In this document: in pieces, positions 25,788 through 26,273 of the stretch
How the letters are laid out: each line of letters begins with the position of its first letter
Numbering within the stretch: position 1 is the first letter of the stretch
Assembly: GCA_964423195.1 (NCBI GenBank)
Contig: CAYRDY010000019.1
Coordinates: 1-26,273 of the forward strand
Reading direction: 5' to 3'
DNA: 26,273 bases
From: CAKRHR01 sp964423195
Lineage (GTDB): Bacteria > Bacillota > Clostridia > Lachnospirales > Lachnospiraceae
Made by a program: the position numbers and the translations under genes
Notes under the pieces: model-generated
Seen by the model: only the letters and a program-made list of their open reading frames with translations
Databases searched by the model: none
What the model was told of the DNA's origin: nothing

Positions 25788-26271
25788 CGATCTCCCTTTT
25801 TTGTTCTTCTGATCCTCTATCATCATTGAACGCCGTGATATTATTGTCATTTAATATGAATTCATAGACATTCATATCCTCGCGGCATGTCCAGCCGACG
25901 CCGCGCCAGAAAGCGTTTCCGACGCCGTTTTTGCGCAGGGCGAAGAGACTGATCTTATTGATTTTCTCCGCCTGCAGCGTCTTCATCGCCTGCAGCACCA
26001 TCGCCTTGCCGATGCCGTGCAGGCGGTAATCTCTGTGCACGCATACATGATAAAATGAAGCCTGCCTGCCGTCATGACCGCACAAAATCGAGCCGATGAT
26101 CCTCCCCTGCACCTCGGCCACGATATTGGTGGTCGGATTGCGGCGCAGGAAGCGCGCCACGCCCTCCCTGGAGTCGTCGATACTGCGCAGACCAAAGCCC
26201 TCGATGCTTTTCCACAACTCATAGACATCATCATAGTCATCAATCGTCATCAGACGAATATTTGCCGTCAT
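25759..26271 (-). CDS. GNAT-family N-acetyltransferase in the arg operon
   Basis: This 170-residue protein has a GNAT fold: acetyl-CoA motif A at about residues 73-96, with VCVHRDYRLHGIGKAMVLQAM containing the R-x-x-G-x-G core, and a motif B strand near ISLFALRKNGVGNAFWRGVGW. It resembles YpeA-type acetyltransferases. The last 30 residues (after YEFILND) are polar and repeat DDRG; they overlap the argJ start and may be a late extension. The position directly before argJ, with overlap, suggests a role in arginine synthesis, perhaps as a short N-acetylglutamate synthase that primes the acetyl cycle. That function is inferred only. The ATG is 2 nt from the window edge, so an upstream start cannot be excluded. 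Confidence 0.82.
   Translation of the reverse strand: MTANIRLMTIDDYDDVYELWKSIEGFGLRSIDDSREGVARFLRRNPTTNIVAEVQGRIIGSILCGHDGRQASFYHVCVHRDYRLHGIGKAMVLQAMKTLQAEKINKISLFALRKNGVGNAFWRGVGWTCREDMNVYEFILNDNNITAFNDDRGSEEQKREIDDDRGNEII
25774..25826 (-). repeat. 14-bp direct repeat carrying the argJ start codons
   Basis: TCCTCTATCATCAT (plus strand) is found at 25774-25787 and 25813-25826, 39 bp apart. On the minus strand each copy reads ATGATGATAGAGGA, so the argJ start region exists twice, in the same frame. Only the downstream copy has a Shine-Dalgarno sequence. Confidence 0.8.
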
Positions 26272-26273
26272 GT

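Overview
The window looks like a chromosomal segment of a fairly GC-rich Clostridia member, most likely Lachnospiraceae or a close relative. This is inferred from gene content (ComEA/ComEC, HolA, S20, LepA, clostridial-type trp and arg operons), strong GGAGG ribosome binding sites and sigma-A-like promoters. A run of exactly 100 N (15244-15343) shows the sequence is a scaffold. Every protein gene except rpsT lies on the minus strand, so transcription runs from high to low coordinates. Promoter and RNA-structure calls were made by eye.

Right to middle: an arginine operon enters from the right edge (GNAT acetyltransferase, argJ, argB, argD). Then a promoter at about 22065-22093 starts a second unit: lipoprotein ComEA, a response regulator, its histidine kinase, a GerMN-domain lipoprotein, ComEC, HolA and a membrane acyltransferase. 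A two-component system with a lipoprotein partner is thus placed between the two DNA-uptake genes. rpsT (S20) runs the other way from a strong promoter, after a leader of about 335 nt with three hairpins; its promoter is back to back with that of lepA.

Middle to left: lepA is followed after only 21 nt by a complete tryptophan operon in the order trpE-G-D-C-F-B-A. I see no T-box or leader peptide in front of trpE. trpC carries a frameshift and its 3' end is tandemly duplicated. Short tandem repeats fill the trpG-trpD and argB-argD spacers. After trpA comes a new promoter and a 130-nt leader that can fold into mutually exclusive antiterminator and terminator hairpins, ahead of a sugar-nucleotidyltransferase and an ApbE flavin transferase. 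A TPR protein runs off the left edge.

Most genes are ordinary housekeeping or biosynthetic genes. The parts worth a second look are the attenuator-like leader at 3103-3190, the structured rpsT leader, the comEA-TCS-GerMN-comEC cluster, the GNAT in the arg operon, the trpC lesion and the repeat families in operon spacers.
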